Shown here: in pieces, positions 26,200-35,056 of the stretch
Layout of the letters: each line of letters opens with the position of its first letter
Position numbering within the stretch: position 1 is the stretch's first letter
Assembly: GCF_009811315.1 (NCBI RefSeq)
Contig: NZ_BLID01000009.1
Coordinates: 1-64,000, forward strand
Direction of reading: 5' to 3'
Origin: Vibrio atypicus
Lineage (GTDB): Bacteria > Pseudomonadota > Gammaproteobacteria > Enterobacterales > Vibrionaceae
DNA: 64,000 nucleotides
Made by a program: the position numbers and the translations under genes
Notes under the pieces: generated by a model
What the model saw: only the letters and a program-made list of their open reading frames with translations
Database searches by the model: none
Told to the model about the DNA's origin: nothing

Positions 26200-28083
26200 A
26201 TGAAATTATCACTCAAGCAAAAATTGATTGGTGCAAGTCTATTGGCCGTAGTGCTTATGGCAAGTGCACTAACATGGCTCTCTGCAGACCAACTTTTTAA
26301 ACAAACCCGTAATGGCGTATATGCCCGCGCAGAAAGTCTAGCAACCGCAGCCTCAGAGGGAATCTCTGATTGGATTGAAATCCGAAAAAACATCTCTAGC
26401 GCATTTAACGACTACAGTCAGGAAGTTGATGTTGTCCCATACCTTCAGCAATCACGTAAAGCGGGTGGTTTTGATGACATTTTCCTAGGCACACCGGAAG
26501 GTGGCATGTATCGTTCACATCCAGAACGTAATCGCGCTGATTATGATCCACGTACTCGCCCTTGGTATAAAGATGCCAACGCGGCAGGTCGTCAAATTAT
26601 TACTACAGCGTATAAAGATGCGATCACCAATGCTCTTCTTGTAACGATAGCTGAACCTGTGCGTCGCAACGGTGAGTTTGTCGGCATTGTTGGTGCAGAT
26701 GTTCTTATCGATCAGTTGATTGATGACGTGATCAACCTTGATGCCGGTGACAACGCTTATGCGATGTTGATTGATACCCAAGACGGGACTTTCCTAGCTC
26801 ACCCAAATAAAGATCTGACGCTTAAGCCAGTCACCACATTGTCTAATAAGTTAACACTTCGTGCTATCGAAGAGGCTGCAAGTACGAGCTCTATTGAAAT
26901 CGTAGAGCGTAATGGCAGCGAGAAGCTCTACTTCTTTAGACAAGTACCTAACACGCAGTGGATCTTCGCCATTGAAATGGACCGTACAACAGAAGAAGCA
27001 GCACACACTGAGCTTTTACGTGACTTAATTATTACTGCGATTGTCATTACGCTAATCGTAGTTATGGTGGTTTCTTGGTTAGTGAACTTTTTATTCAGTG
27101 ATTTAGGCCGAGTGTCTAAAGCGCTAGAAGAAATCGCATCAGGTGAAGGGGATTTAACCCAGCGCTTAGAACCTCGCAGCGACGATGAAGTAGGTCAACT
27201 AGCAACTAACTTCAATACTTTTGTTGGCAACATGCACGCCATGGTATCTAAGCTAAGCCTAGTTTCAGCTTCACTGTCTGAACAAGCGAAGCAAACGGCT
27301 CAACATGCAGAAGAGCGTAGTGCTCGTATTCGTCACCAGCAAGATGAAATTAATATGGTGGCGACTGCTATTAATGAGATGGCGGCAGCAACACAAGAAA
27401 TCGCGGGCAACGCTGATCATACTGCTCAAAACTCATCTGAAGCAGTAACAGCGTGTGTTCACGGTGGTCAACAGGTGGTTCAGACTCAGAGTTCTATTCA
27501 AAACTTAGCGCAAGAAGTTCAAGTTGCGACAGAAGTGATTCAAGAGCTAGAAACACACGGCAATAGCATCAGTACGATTCTTTCGACTATCCAAGATATC
27601 GCTGAACAAACTAACTTACTTGCTCTTAACGCAGCGATTGAAGCAGCACGTGCTGGTGAGCAAGGTCGTGGTTTTGCGGTTGTTGCAGATGAAGTTCGTG
27701 TTCTAAGTCAACGCACTCACGCATCGACGAAAGAGATTCAACAGATGATCGAAACGCTTCAAGGTACAACAGGTAAAGCTGTGGGTATCATGGGTGATAG
27801 CCGTCAGCTAGCGGATACGAGTGTAGGGGATGCAGACTCTGCTGCCGTCAGCTTAACGCAAATTCAAACTGCGGTTGAACGTATTAGCGATATGGCGACT
27901 CAGATTGCTTCTGCTGCGGAAGAGCAAGCGTCGGTAACATCTGAAATCACACGCAATACAGTTGGTATTCGTGATGTTTCTAATGACTTGGCCGATGAAG
28001 CGCACGATGCTGCATCTCAAGCTGCGCAGCTATCGGAACTGTCTCATGAACTAGAGCAAGAGATTCAACGCTTCAAGCTGTAA
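26200..28083 (+). CDS. Methyl-accepting chemotaxis protein, amino-acid-type dCache sensor
   Basis: 627 residues from the ATG at 26200 (MKLSLKQK); the longer reading frame from 26116 has poor signals. TM1 (about 8-28), periplasmic double-Cache domain, TM2 (about 281-303), HAMP, and a signalling hairpin with IAEQTNLLALNAAIEAARAG at the tip. The Cache domain has Y115, R120, W122, Y123, Y138 and D167. These spacings match the amino-acid-binding dCache_1AA motif known from PctA-type receptors, so amino acids are the predicted ligands. It binds CheA/CheW and steers flagellar rotation. No C-terminal NWETF-like CheR tether is present. A terminator follows. Confidence 0.92.
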   Translation: MKLSLKQKLIGASLLAVVLMASALTWLSADQLFKQTRNGVYARAESLATAASEGISDWIEIRKNISSAFNDYSQEVDVVPYLQQSRKAGGFDDIFLGTPEGGMYRSHPERNRADYDPRTRPWYKDANAAGRQIITTAYKDAITNALLVTIAEPVRRNGEFVGIVGADVLIDQLIDDVINLDAGDNAYAMLIDTQDGTFLAHPNKDLTLKPVTTLSNKLTLRAIEEAASTSSIEIVERNGSEKLYFFRQVPNTQWIFAIEMDRTTEEAAHTELLRDLIITAIVITLIVVMVVSWLVNFLFSDLGRVSKALEEIASGEGDLTQRLEPRSDDEVGQLATNFNTFVGNMHAMVSKLSLVSASLSEQAKQTAQHAEERSARIRHQQDEINMVATAINEMAAATQEIAGNADHTAQNSSEAVTACVHGGQQVVQTQSSIQNLAQEVQVATEVIQELETHGNSISTILSTIQDIAEQTNLLALNAAIEAARAGEQGRGFAVVADEVRVLSQRTHASTKEIQQMIETLQGTTGKAVGIMGDSRQLADTSVGDADSAAVSLTQIQTAVERISDMATQIASAAEEQASVTSEITRNTVGIRDVSNDLADEAHDAASQAAQLSELSHELEQEIQRFKL

Positions 28084-28106
28084 TTCCGCTTAAGGTTGGT
28101 CAAATT

Positions 28107-28132
28107 AGCCCGATCTCGTATCGGGCTTTTTA
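28107..28132 (+). terminator. Terminator of the chemoreceptor gene
   Basis: AGCCCGAT and ATCGGGCT form an 8-bp stem, followed by TTTT. Confidence 0.85.
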
Positions 28133-28142
28133 TTGTCTTTAT

Positions 28143-28159
28143 ATTTCCAATTTGGAAAT
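28143..28159. promoter_or_regulatory. 17-bp perfect palindrome upstream of yjjI
   Basis: ATTTCCAATTTGGAAAT is an 8-1-8 palindrome, ending 77 bases before the yjjI ATG. It contains a LysR-type T-N11-A frame and could be the site of the LysR regulator encoded convergently after yjjW, or of another regulator. Confidence 0.5.
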
Positions 28160-28236
28160 GTGGTGAGTACTTAATTTCATTTGTAGACATGAGGCGTTAG
28201 TGATTAAATCCATACAAACAACAAGGAATAATCATC

Positions 28237-29778
28237 ATGTCTGCATCACTTAGCGCTTTTCAGCAACGTATCCAATCAATTGTTACCGATTCGAACCTCA
28301 ACCCTAAGCAGAAAAATCTCTTTCTCGCACTTGAAGCTGAGAGTCATCTACCATACATGGACATCTCCGCACCCGTTGCAAAAGCAATGGAGGAGGGTAT
28401 TTTGTGTGACATGTTTGAGGGACACGCACCATTTAAGCCGCGTTATGTATTACCTGACTACGCGAAATTTCTTCAACAAGGCTCTGAATACTTAGAGCTG
28501 GAACCCGCAAAAGATTTTGATGACGCGTTAAACTTGCTCACCATTATTTACCACCATGTCCCTTCAGTAACCAACATTCCGGTTTATCTTGGTCAGCTGG
28601 ACGATGTGCTGATGCCATACATTGGTAGCTTGAGTGAAGAAGAAATCTATCAAAAGCTGAAACGCTTCTGGATCATGTTAGACAGAACACTTCCTGATGC
28701 TTTTATGCACGTGAATATTGGCCCGAAAGACAACGTTGTTTGCCGAACCATTTTAAGAGTCGATGCCGAGCTAAAACAAATCGCGCCAAACTTAACCTTT
28801 ATGTATGACCCTGAAATAACATCGGATGATTTGTTACGTCAGGCAACCGCGAATATTTGTGAATGCAGCAAACCGCATATCGCAAATTATCCGATGCATG
28901 CCGCGAGCTTTGGTGACAAGCGTTTCGGAATTGTAAGTTGCTATAACTCGTTACCACTTGCTGGTGGTTCAAACACGTTAGTAAGGATGAATCTAAAGGA
29001 AGTGGCACTGAAGGCGTCGAGCGAAGCCGATTTCCTTAACGAAGTATTACCCCAATATTGTCAATTGATGATTGAGTTGATCAACGCTCGAAGCGCGCAT
29101 TTACATGAGAAATCAAACTTCTTCAAAGGCTTCTTAACGCAAGAAGGTCTAATCGATGAATCACGCTTCGCGCCAATGTTTGGCATTTACGGAATGGCCG
29201 AAGCGGTAAATGTACTGCTGGAAAAAGAGTCAGTAGACGGAAAGTATGGCCAGTCAAAAGTAGCGAATACATTAGGCCATCAGATCTCAGCTAAGTTGGC
29301 ACAGATTGTCGATGAGTTTCCAGTAAAATACGGGCTGGATGGGAAGGCTCTTCTACATGCTCAAGGTGGTATCAGCTTAGATGAAGGGGTGACGCCAGGT
29401 GTTCGAATTCCGTATGGCACAGAACCTGATCCAGTAACATACGTTCAAGCGAACGCAGAACATCATCAATATTATACCTCGGGCATCAGCGATATTTTGA
29501 CCATTGATGAAACAGTTAAAGCCAACCCTGAAGCGATGTTTAACTTGTGTAAAGGTGCGCTTCAACTTGGGTATCGAGAATTTACTGCGAATGTCGCTTC
29601 TAATGATTTGGTTCGCGTGACGGGTTACATGATAAAGCTGTCTGATATCGAAAAATTTACAGAGGCTGGTTCACGCAAAAACACCACTTTCTTAGGCGCG
29701 GAAGCTGCGAAAAATACCAGCATCTTGGAACGTACTCCGCGCGTTGTTAGCATGGAAACGTCCCCAACCTATTCGTAG
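28237..29778 (+). CDS. yjjI: YjjI-family glycyl radical enzyme
   Basis: 513 residues (E. coli YjjI is 516). The C-terminal glycyl-radical motif is VRVTGYMIKLSD (Gly at about residue 469), and the likely catalytic cysteine is in GIVSCYNSLPLAGGSNT (about 233). Enzymes of this class run oxygen-sensitive radical reactions in anaerobic growth; the substrate of YjjI is not settled. It starts after AAGGA at 28237. The activase yjjW starts 3 bases after its stop codon, and a LysR regulator follows convergently. The enzyme family is certain from the motif and the partner; the reaction is unknown. Confidence 0.9.
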   Translation: MSASLSAFQQRIQSIVTDSNLNPKQKNLFLALEAESHLPYMDISAPVAKAMEEGILCDMFEGHAPFKPRYVLPDYAKFLQQGSEYLELEPAKDFDDALNLLTIIYHHVPSVTNIPVYLGQLDDVLMPYIGSLSEEEIYQKLKRFWIMLDRTLPDAFMHVNIGPKDNVVCRTILRVDAELKQIAPNLTFMYDPEITSDDLLRQATANICECSKPHIANYPMHAASFGDKRFGIVSCYNSLPLAGGSNTLVRMNLKEVALKASSEADFLNEVLPQYCQLMIELINARSAHLHEKSNFFKGFLTQEGLIDESRFAPMFGIYGMAEAVNVLLEKESVDGKYGQSKVANTLGHQISAKLAQIVDEFPVKYGLDGKALLHAQGGISLDEGVTPGVRIPYGTEPDPVTYVQANAEHHQYYTSGISDILTIDETVKANPEAMFNLCKGALQLGYREFTANVASNDLVRVTGYMIKLSDIEKFTEAGSRKNTTFLGAEAAKNTSILERTPRVVSMETSPTYS

Positions 29779-29781
29779 ATT

Positions 29782-30660
29782 GTGAAGACTCAAATGGAAA
29801 AACGGGCGACAGTCAGTCGTATACTGAACTTCTCCTGTGTAGACGGGCCGGGTAATCGCTTGGTCCTCTTTCTACAGGGTTGTAACTTCAATTGTATCAA
29901 CTGCCACAATCCACATACGATTAATCACTGCAATCATTGCGGGGATTGTGTGGCTGTTTGCCCAGCTGGAGCGTTAACCTCGGGCGAAAACAATCAAGTT
30001 AATTGGAATCAAGATGTTTGCACCCAGTGCGATAAGTGCATTGATGTTTGTCCGCACAGCTCAAGCCCGAAAACAATTAGTTACAATGTCACCGAATTGC
30101 TAGCAGTGATTCGAAAAAACGCACTTTTCATTAGCGGAATTACCGTTTCAGGGGGAGAGGCGACGTTACAGCTGCCATTTATCGTTGAACTATTCAAAGC
30201 TATTAAAACGGACAGCAGTTTATCTCATTTAACCTGTTTCGTTGATAGCAACGGTTTTTTGAGTGAATCTGGTTGGCAGCGAGTGATGCCTTATTTAGAT
30301 GGAGCGATGATTGATTTAAAAGCATGGCAACAAGAAACTCACCATTGGCTAGTGGGGCGAGATAATCATAAAGTGATTGCAAGTATTAGGCTGCTTGCTG
30401 AGGCTGGAAAACTTCATGAGCTAAGACTGCTGCATATACCGAATAAAAGTGATTTAGATACAGAGGTTGCTAGTATCGCTCGTTTAATCCGTACTTTACC
30501 GCCGTCTGTGCAGATAAGGTTGAACGCTTTTCAACATCACGGTGTAGTTGGAGAGGCATTAGATTGGGAGAAATGCAGTGAAGCGCAAATGGAAAGCTTC
30601 TATCAACGCTTAAAAGTGTTGATAGAACAGACGATTCATTTGCCTCAAGTGTACCTTTAA
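29782..30660 (+). CDS. yjjW: YjjW glycyl-radical enzyme activase (radical SAM)
   Basis: 292 residues. The radical SAM cluster motif is GCNFNCINC (C-x3-C-x2-C). Two ferredoxin-type 4Fe-4S motifs follow (CNHCGDCVAVCP and CTQCDKCIDVCP). This is the layout of pyruvate-formate-lyase activases with auxiliary clusters. It would generate the glycyl radical on YjjI, whose gene ends 3 bases upstream. The GTG at 29782 is taken; an ATG at 29794 in the same frame is nearly as likely because neither has a strong ribosome binding site. The coding region ends 6 bases before the convergent LysR gene. Confidence 0.92.
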   Translation: MKTQMEKRATVSRILNFSCVDGPGNRLVLFLQGCNFNCINCHNPHTINHCNHCGDCVAVCPAGALTSGENNQVNWNQDVCTQCDKCIDVCPHSSSPKTISYNVTELLAVIRKNALFISGITVSGGEATLQLPFIVELFKAIKTDSSLSHLTCFVDSNGFLSESGWQRVMPYLDGAMIDLKAWQQETHHWLVGRDNHKVIASIRLLAEAGKLHELRLLHIPNKSDLDTEVASIARLIRTLPPSVQIRLNAFQHHGVVGEALDWEKCSEAQMESFYQRLKVLIEQTIHLPQVYL

Positions 30661-30666
30661 GATGCG

Positions 30667-31575
30667 CTAACTCAACAACTGTTGATGAAGCCATAGTAGT
30701 GCAGGGTCATTTAAGCTCGCTTGATTCCATACTAAGCTGTAGCCGACCTTGCCATACTCGAAAGGCAGCGACTGTTGGATTAATTCTCGTGCTTGAAATG
30801 CTTTTTCTGCCCACATCTTTGAGCTCGTAAGCAGGTAATCTGATTGGTGGCACATCACCGCTGCAGAGCCAAAATCAGCCACAGAAATGGCGACTTTTCT
30901 TTCCCCATATTGCTGTTTCAAGTTTTGCTCAAAATAGGGCTCAGACAAATCTTTATCTTGAATACCGATATGCTTAAAAGCGAGATAGGAATCAATGGTT
31001 AGCTCTTGATTAACTAAAGGGTGGGCAGGGTTCATTAAACAGACCATCTCGTCTTTGGCAAGTTGCTGCCAAACAAGATCACGACTGCGTGTCGGAGGTT
31101 GGCTCAAATCGTGAGGCAGTATCATGAAATCGACTTGGCCGCGAATTAAGGCGTCAAAATTCATCTGCTCTTTTGCATAAATCTTAAGTTGGTTGGCACC
31201 GCTCAATGAAGTCGATATTTGGCTTATTTTGTCTGCGAACAACTCAAAAGTACTTTCCCTCATCGAAAGAGAAATCGTGCCATTGAATGTTTCTGGTTTA
31301 AACTCACCTTGATGCAATATGCCATTCATACTGGATAAAATCGTATGGATCTGCGGCGCAATATTAAGTGCAAATGGTGTTGGGACTAGCAATGCACCAT
31401 CTCGATAAAATAACTCGTCCTTCAATTGTATTCTTAACTGGGAGAGTGTTTTACTGATACTTGAGGGAGTAACGCACAAGGCTTGGGCAGTACCAGTTAC
31501 GCTATGGGTGCTGAGCATCACATGTAAAACGGTGAGATGTTTTAAGCTAATTCGAGAAAGTGCAATAAAGTCCAT
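30667..31575 (-). CDS. LysR-type transcriptional regulator
   Basis: 302 residues from the ATG at 31575 (MDFIALSRISLKHL); an upstream TTG would add 23 atypical residues. The winged helix-turn-helix (about 8-65) reads SVTGTAQALCVTPSSISKTLSQLR and is followed by a periplasmic-binding-like effector domain (about 90-300). No strong ribosome binding site is visible. It is convergent with yjjI-yjjW and ends 6 bases from yjjW, so it is likely their regulator or that of nearby genes; this is inference from position. Confidence 0.85.
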   Translation of the reverse strand: MDFIALSRISLKHLTVLHVMLSTHSVTGTAQALCVTPSSISKTLSQLRIQLKDELFYRDGALLVPTPFALNIAPQIHTILSSMNGILHQGEFKPETFNGTISLSMRESTFELFADKISQISTSLSGANQLKIYAKEQMNFDALIRGQVDFMILPHDLSQPPTRSRDLVWQQLAKDEMVCLMNPAHPLVNQELTIDSYLAFKHIGIQDKDLSEPYFEQNLKQQYGERKVAISVADFGSAAVMCHQSDYLLTSSKMWAEKAFQARELIQQSLPFEYGKVGYSLVWNQASLNDPALLWLHQQLLS

Positions 31576-31740
31576 ATCGTTAGTCGGAAAAAGAAAGCCG
31601 CTCAGTAGTATACCTTGAACATGCAGAAGCGCAGAGGGTTTCAAGAATCAATAAGAGCCTTTTTTAAAATTACTATATTGATTGAATTATCATTCTATAC
31701 TTGTTAGTGAGTCGTAATCACGTTTAGCAAGGAGGCGACA

Positions 31741-32187
31741 ATGCGCGACGCCTTAAAAATACTATTATTGTTTGGCTTTCTGTGTTCTCCGTCAATAGTG
31801 GTAGCCTCTGAAAAAGAGGAAGTTGAATTAAACAACGCTACTAAAATTCCGCCAGAATTTGAGTTGTTGGATTTGGATGAAGATGGGCAGATTTCCCAAT
31901 CTGAGTTTGATGAGTTCCGTTTAAAGTCTGACGATGATTCAGAAGAGAATGAAAAGCTTAGTGCGTTTGCTTCGTTTGATAAGGATAAAGATGGTTTCGT
32001 AACAGAAGCTGAGCTAGCTGCTCACGCAAAGTATTCTAATCCTGGGAATGGAACTGGGGCTTTATTAGATAATAAGAAGAAAACAGAAAACCGTTCTGCT
32101 AGTAAGGGAAATAAAAGTGGCGGCAACAAAGACAAAGGTAATCGTGGCGGCGGTGGAAATAAGGGCGGTAAAGGTAAGGATAAATAA
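31741..32187 (+). CDS. Exported EF-hand protein with Gly/Lys-rich tail
   Basis: 148 residues with a signal peptide cleaved near VVAS (about residue 22). Two EF-hand loops, DLDEDGQISQSEF and DKDKDGFVTEAEL, have complete calcium-coordinating positions (about 45-57 and 78-90). The tail from about residue 115 is low-complexity (GNKSGGNKDKGNRGGGG), positively charged and probably disordered. The start has a perfect AAGGAGG. Monocistronic with its own terminator. A periplasmic or surface calcium sensor/buffer is plausible; the tail could bind polyanions. Function unknown. Confidence 0.8.
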   Translation: MRDALKILLLFGFLCSPSIVVASEKEEVELNNATKIPPEFELLDLDEDGQISQSEFDEFRLKSDDDSEENEKLSAFASFDKDKDGFVTEAELAAHAKYSNPGNGTGALLDNKKKTENRSASKGNKSGGNKDKGNRGGGGNKGGKGKDK

Positions 32188-32191
32188 TAGA

Positions 32192-32218
32192 AAATCAGCA
32201 CCTCAAAGGTGCTGATTT
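32192..32218. terminator. Bidirectional terminator between the EF-hand gene and purC
   Basis: A 12-bp perfect stem (AAATCAGCACCT with AGGTGCTGATTT) has a 3-base loop and lies between convergent genes. Confidence 0.85.
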
Positions 32219-32236
32219 AAATCTAAGTGCTTACGG

Positions 32237-33340
32237 TTAGTCGATTAAGCCATACTCTGCGCCAAGAATGTCAATGATCTCTTGTTTTGGATTGTCACTT
32301 AGCTGAATGGCTTGCCCCGTGATTTTCTCGGCAATTCCAATATAAGTTTTAGAAATATCCATTAGGGCTTCAAGAGGCAAGTCATTGTCGCGAGCAAGGC
32401 CTTCGCGCTCATCCATACGTTCTTTATTAAGTAGAATGTCTGGATCCGGGAAGTGGTTCAAAAGGAATTGACGGAATCCCTCTTTTGAATTTTCCACAAT
32501 CTTGCCTTGTTGGTACTCACTTGAATCCCAGATACGAGATGAGTCCGGCGTGCCAACCTCATCCATGTAGATCAGCTTTTCATTACCTGCGGCGTCGTGA
32601 ACGTAGCCAAATTCAAATTTGGTATCAACGAAGATTTGATCTACTTTCGATAAAGCATCACTAATGACATCAAACCCTTCGCGCAGCAGTTTTTCATAGA
32701 GAGCGATATCTTCTTGCTTAGAGAAGTTGAATGATGCGAAATTGTCTTCAATATTTTTACGGGTAATGTTGACGTCATCTGCTTCTGGAACGCCAGGAAT
32801 ACCTTTTAAAATGCCTTTAGTTGATGGTGTCATCAGTAGACTTGGCAGTGCTTTGTCTTTTTCAAGTCCTTCTGGCATTTCGATACCGCAGAACTCACGT
32901 TCGCCTTTTTCATAAGCGCGCCACATTGACCCCGTAATGTATTGACGACAAATCGCCTCGATCATGATCGGTTTTGCTTTTTGGACAATCCAGATGAAAG
33001 GGTGAGGGATATCGAGAATATGGCTATCGGCTAAACCGTTATCTTTGAAAAGTTTAAACCAGTGATTAGAGATCGCATTTAACGCAGCCCCTTTACCTGG
33101 TACGCCTTTCAATCCGCCTTCACCGTGCCAAATACAGTCAAATGCTGAGATACGATCGCTGATCACCATAATCGCTAATGGGGCATCTGGAGCAACATCA
33201 TAGCCTTTTTCTTGAATAAGACGCTTACTGTCTTCTTCAGTTAGCCAGTAAACAGAGCGAACTTTGCCACTGTGCACAGGTTTATCGGTACGAATTGGGA
33301 GATCGTCATTAACAGCAAGAACTTGATCAGCGAGACTCAT
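32237..33340 (-). CDS. purC: SAICAR synthetase, long Vibrio form
   Basis: 367 residues against about 237 in E. coli. The SAICAR synthetase core is clear: HSGKVRSVY near the N-terminus, VISDRISAFDC, ICRQYITGSMW, and FVDTKFEFGYV with IYMDEVGTPDSSR. The length matches the long PurC seen in Vibrio. It ligates aspartate to CAIR in purine synthesis. A perfect PurR half-site pair lies 101 bases upstream of the ATG, so repression by PurR with guanine/hypoxanthine is expected. AGGAAT is the ribosome binding site. Confidence 0.95.
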   Translation of the reverse strand: MSLADQVLAVNDDLPIRTDKPVHSGKVRSVYWLTEEDSKRLIQEKGYDVAPDAPLAIMVISDRISAFDCIWHGEGGLKGVPGKGAALNAISNHWFKLFKDNGLADSHILDIPHPFIWIVQKAKPIMIEAICRQYITGSMWRAYEKGEREFCGIEMPEGLEKDKALPSLLMTPSTKGILKGIPGVPEADDVNITRKNIEDNFASFNFSKQEDIALYEKLLREGFDVISDALSKVDQIFVDTKFEFGYVHDAAGNEKLIYMDEVGTPDSSRIWDSSEYQQGKIVENSKEGFRQFLLNHFPDPDILLNKERMDEREGLARDNDLPLEALMDISKTYIGIAEKITGQAIQLSDNPKQEIIDILGAEYGLID

Positions 33341-33440
33341 TTAGACATTCCTATCTTTGTCAAAAATGGGTGAAAGCCTTTAATAGGCATTCGATTTGCC
33401 AAGCATAATACCAGAACTATTTTCCGCTGCTAGAGAAAAA

Positions 33441-33452
33441 GCAAACGTTTGC
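33441..33452 (-). promoter_or_regulatory. PurR operator upstream of purC
   Basis: GCAAACGTTTGC is the perfect palindromic core of the PurR box. An extended -10 element (TGGTATTAT, minus strand; 33405-33413) lies between it and purC. Confidence 0.85.
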
Positions 33453-33488
33453 CTAATTTTGTTGTTTCCGGGATAGAATGAAAGAAAC

Positions 33489-33513
33489 AAAAAGCCCCTT
33501 CAAAAGAAGAGGC
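33489..33513 (-). terminator. Terminator of sulA
   Basis: On the minus strand GCCTCTTC pairs with GAAGGGGC (one G-U) around TTTT, followed by TTTTT. It lies 27 bases after the sulA stop codon and just upstream of the purC promoter. Confidence 0.75.
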
Positions 33514-33539
33514 AAAAGACAGTGTGACAAAAAGGCTAT

Positions 33540-33935
33540 TTAATGGAACTGATGCATTCCACTTTCTACAAAAAATACTTCGCATTGGTATTGAGTACCA
33601 AGATCACGTAGTAAGCATTGGTCTACATGTGAGATAGCTGTTGACGCCACTACGGCACTCGCGTTACCTGACTTAATCGCTTTTATTACTATCTCAACTT
33701 GAGTTTGCTTTTGTGAAGGTCTCATTTGGATGATTTTTTTGCAGCTTACATTGTATGAAGCAAATTGCTCGAAGTCAGGGCGAGGGCATTCTGCAGTAAA
33801 TAGGATCCATTGCTTTTGGTTTGATAAACCCGCTAAACGGCAAAGTGTCGAATCGTCAATGTTCATTGGCTGCGTTGGTTGAGCAAGAATGTTGAATTTT
33901 GAGACTGAGCGAGTTTGAGTTTGAAACTGAATCAT
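33540..33935 (-). CDS. sulA: SOS cell-division inhibitor SulA, short form
   Basis: 131 residues, shorter than E. coli SulA (169). The body has SulA-like features: WILFTAECPRP (about 43-53), IQMRPSQKQTQVEIVIKAIKSGNASAVVAS (given here as separate pieces IQMRPSQKQ and KSGNASAVVAS), and a final segment where E. coli SulA carries its Lon-recognised tail. SulA binds FtsZ and blocks division during DNA damage. A perfect LexA box sits 21 bases upstream of the ATG, so SOS control is very likely. A terminator follows. The family is probable; the short length makes it slightly less certain. Confidence 0.8.
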   Translation of the reverse strand: MIQFQTQTRSVSKFNILAQPTQPMNIDDSTLCRLAGLSNQKQWILFTAECPRPDFEQFASYNVSCKKIIQMRPSQKQTQVEIVIKAIKSGNASAVVASTAISHVDQCLLRDLGTQYQCEVFFVESGMHQFH

Positions 33936-33956
33936 AATACTGTCCTTTCATACATG

Positions 33957-33972
33957 CTGTATGCTTATACAG
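33957..33972 (-). promoter_or_regulatory. LexA box of sulA
   Basis: CTGTATGCTTATACAG is a perfect CTGT-N8-ACAG LexA site, positioned to block the sulA promoter. Confidence 0.92.
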
Positions 33973-34144
33973 TAGTTAATTTGTATTTATTGATCAACTG
34001 ATTTTTGTTCTGTCTTTATTCAATATGAGTTGGGCTATGGTAGTAATTCTTCTTAACTTGTTGTTTTTATTGGTTTAATTTATTTGGTGGTGTTAGGGGC
34101 TAAAAATAGAAAGTATGAAATATTGTGAGGGAAAGCACATTGGA

Positions 34145-34174
34145 TATACAGTGGTCTGACAAAACTACTGTATA
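34145..34174. other. Inverted repeat with LexA-like half-sites
   Basis: TATACAGT and ACTGTATA form a perfect 8-bp inverted repeat with a 14-base spacer. They are LexA half-sites in reverse orientation and too far apart for a standard box. It lies between the sulA upstream region and the 3' end of the phosphodiesterase gene. Confidence 0.4.
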
Positions 34175-34178
34175 AATA

Positions 34179-34200
34179 CGCTGGGTAAGATAGCCCAGCG
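34179..34200 (-). terminator. Terminator of the glycerophosphodiesterase gene
   Basis: CGCTGGG and CCCAGCG form a 7-bp stem, followed on the minus strand by TATTTAT. Confidence 0.6.
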
Positions 34201-34214
34201 ATTTAATGAGGGGA

Positions 34215-34916
34215 TTACAAAAAACGTTCTGGGAAGTCGCTAAAAAGTCCATCTAAGTTTTTAAGATGCTTTAACCGATTAGGATTATTAACGGTGTAGC
34301 ACCACACTTGATACCCATCTGCTTTTAGCGATTCAACTTGAGATTGATTGGTCCAAACATGGTTTAAGTTACAACCGACTGCAGAAACTTCTTTCAATAG
34401 TGCGCGATCTTTTTTTCTCAACCGTTCAGTAAGTACAGCTAGAGGAAACTGGGGTAACTGTAGATGTAGTTCTCTGATGACTTGATGATCAAAACTAGAG
34501 AGTAGAATGTTCTCAGTTGAAACGTTCAGTTTGAGCAGTTCTTTACTCAATAGTTGGCATACTGAATGAGCATCATGCTTGTCCACTTTGACTTCTAGAT
34601 TGAGTTTAATACCTCTGTCGTCAGCAAGGCAGAGTAACTCGTTCAAAGTCATGATGGTTTGAGGCGGCATACTAGAGTTAAAACGGTGGGCAAAATTGAG
34701 CTTACGTAACTCTTCTAATGTCAATTCATCGACTCGACCTTTTCCGTTACTACAGCGATTAACGGTATGATCATGGCATACCACTAAGATGCCATCTTTT
34801 GTCGGCTGTATATCAACTTCTATCCATTCGAGGCCAAGTTCGATTGCGGCGTTGATGCTTGAAAAGGTGTTTTCGGGGAAACGTCCAGCGACGCCGCGGT
34901 GTCCAATAATGATCAT
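34215..34916 (-). CDS. Glycerophosphodiester phosphodiesterase (UgpQ-like)
   Basis: 233 residues from the ATG at 34916; a GTG at 34937 would add seven residues. GDPD-family motifs: IIGHRGVAGRFPENT (catalytic HRG), EVDIQPTKDG and CHDHTVNRCSNGKG (catalytic His), then LNLEVKV. No signal peptide, so it is cytoplasmic like E. coli UgpQ. It hydrolyses glycerophosphodiesters to glycerol-3-phosphate and an alcohol, recycling phospholipid head groups. It is alone, with no ugp transport genes near. Confidence 0.9.
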   Translation of the reverse strand: MIIIGHRGVAGRFPENTFSSINAAIELGLEWIEVDIQPTKDGILVVCHDHTVNRCSNGKGRVDELTLEELRKLNFAHRFNSSMPPQTIMTLNELLCLADDRGIKLNLEVKVDKHDAHSVCQLLSKELLKLNVSTENILLSSFDHQVIRELHLQLPQFPLAVLTERLRKKDRALLKEVSAVGCNLNHVWTNQSQVESLKADGYQVWCYTVNNPNRLKHLKNLDGLFSDFPERFL

Positions 34917-35056
34917 AGTTCTTTCTTTGAAGTTCACTTAACACTTTAAGATTACGCGCAATGTTTGTAGCACGATAGATCTTTGTTGGTGTTTCGATAT
35001 AAATCTGAGACTATCGACGAATAACACAATTATAAAATTAGAATAAGAGAATAATA

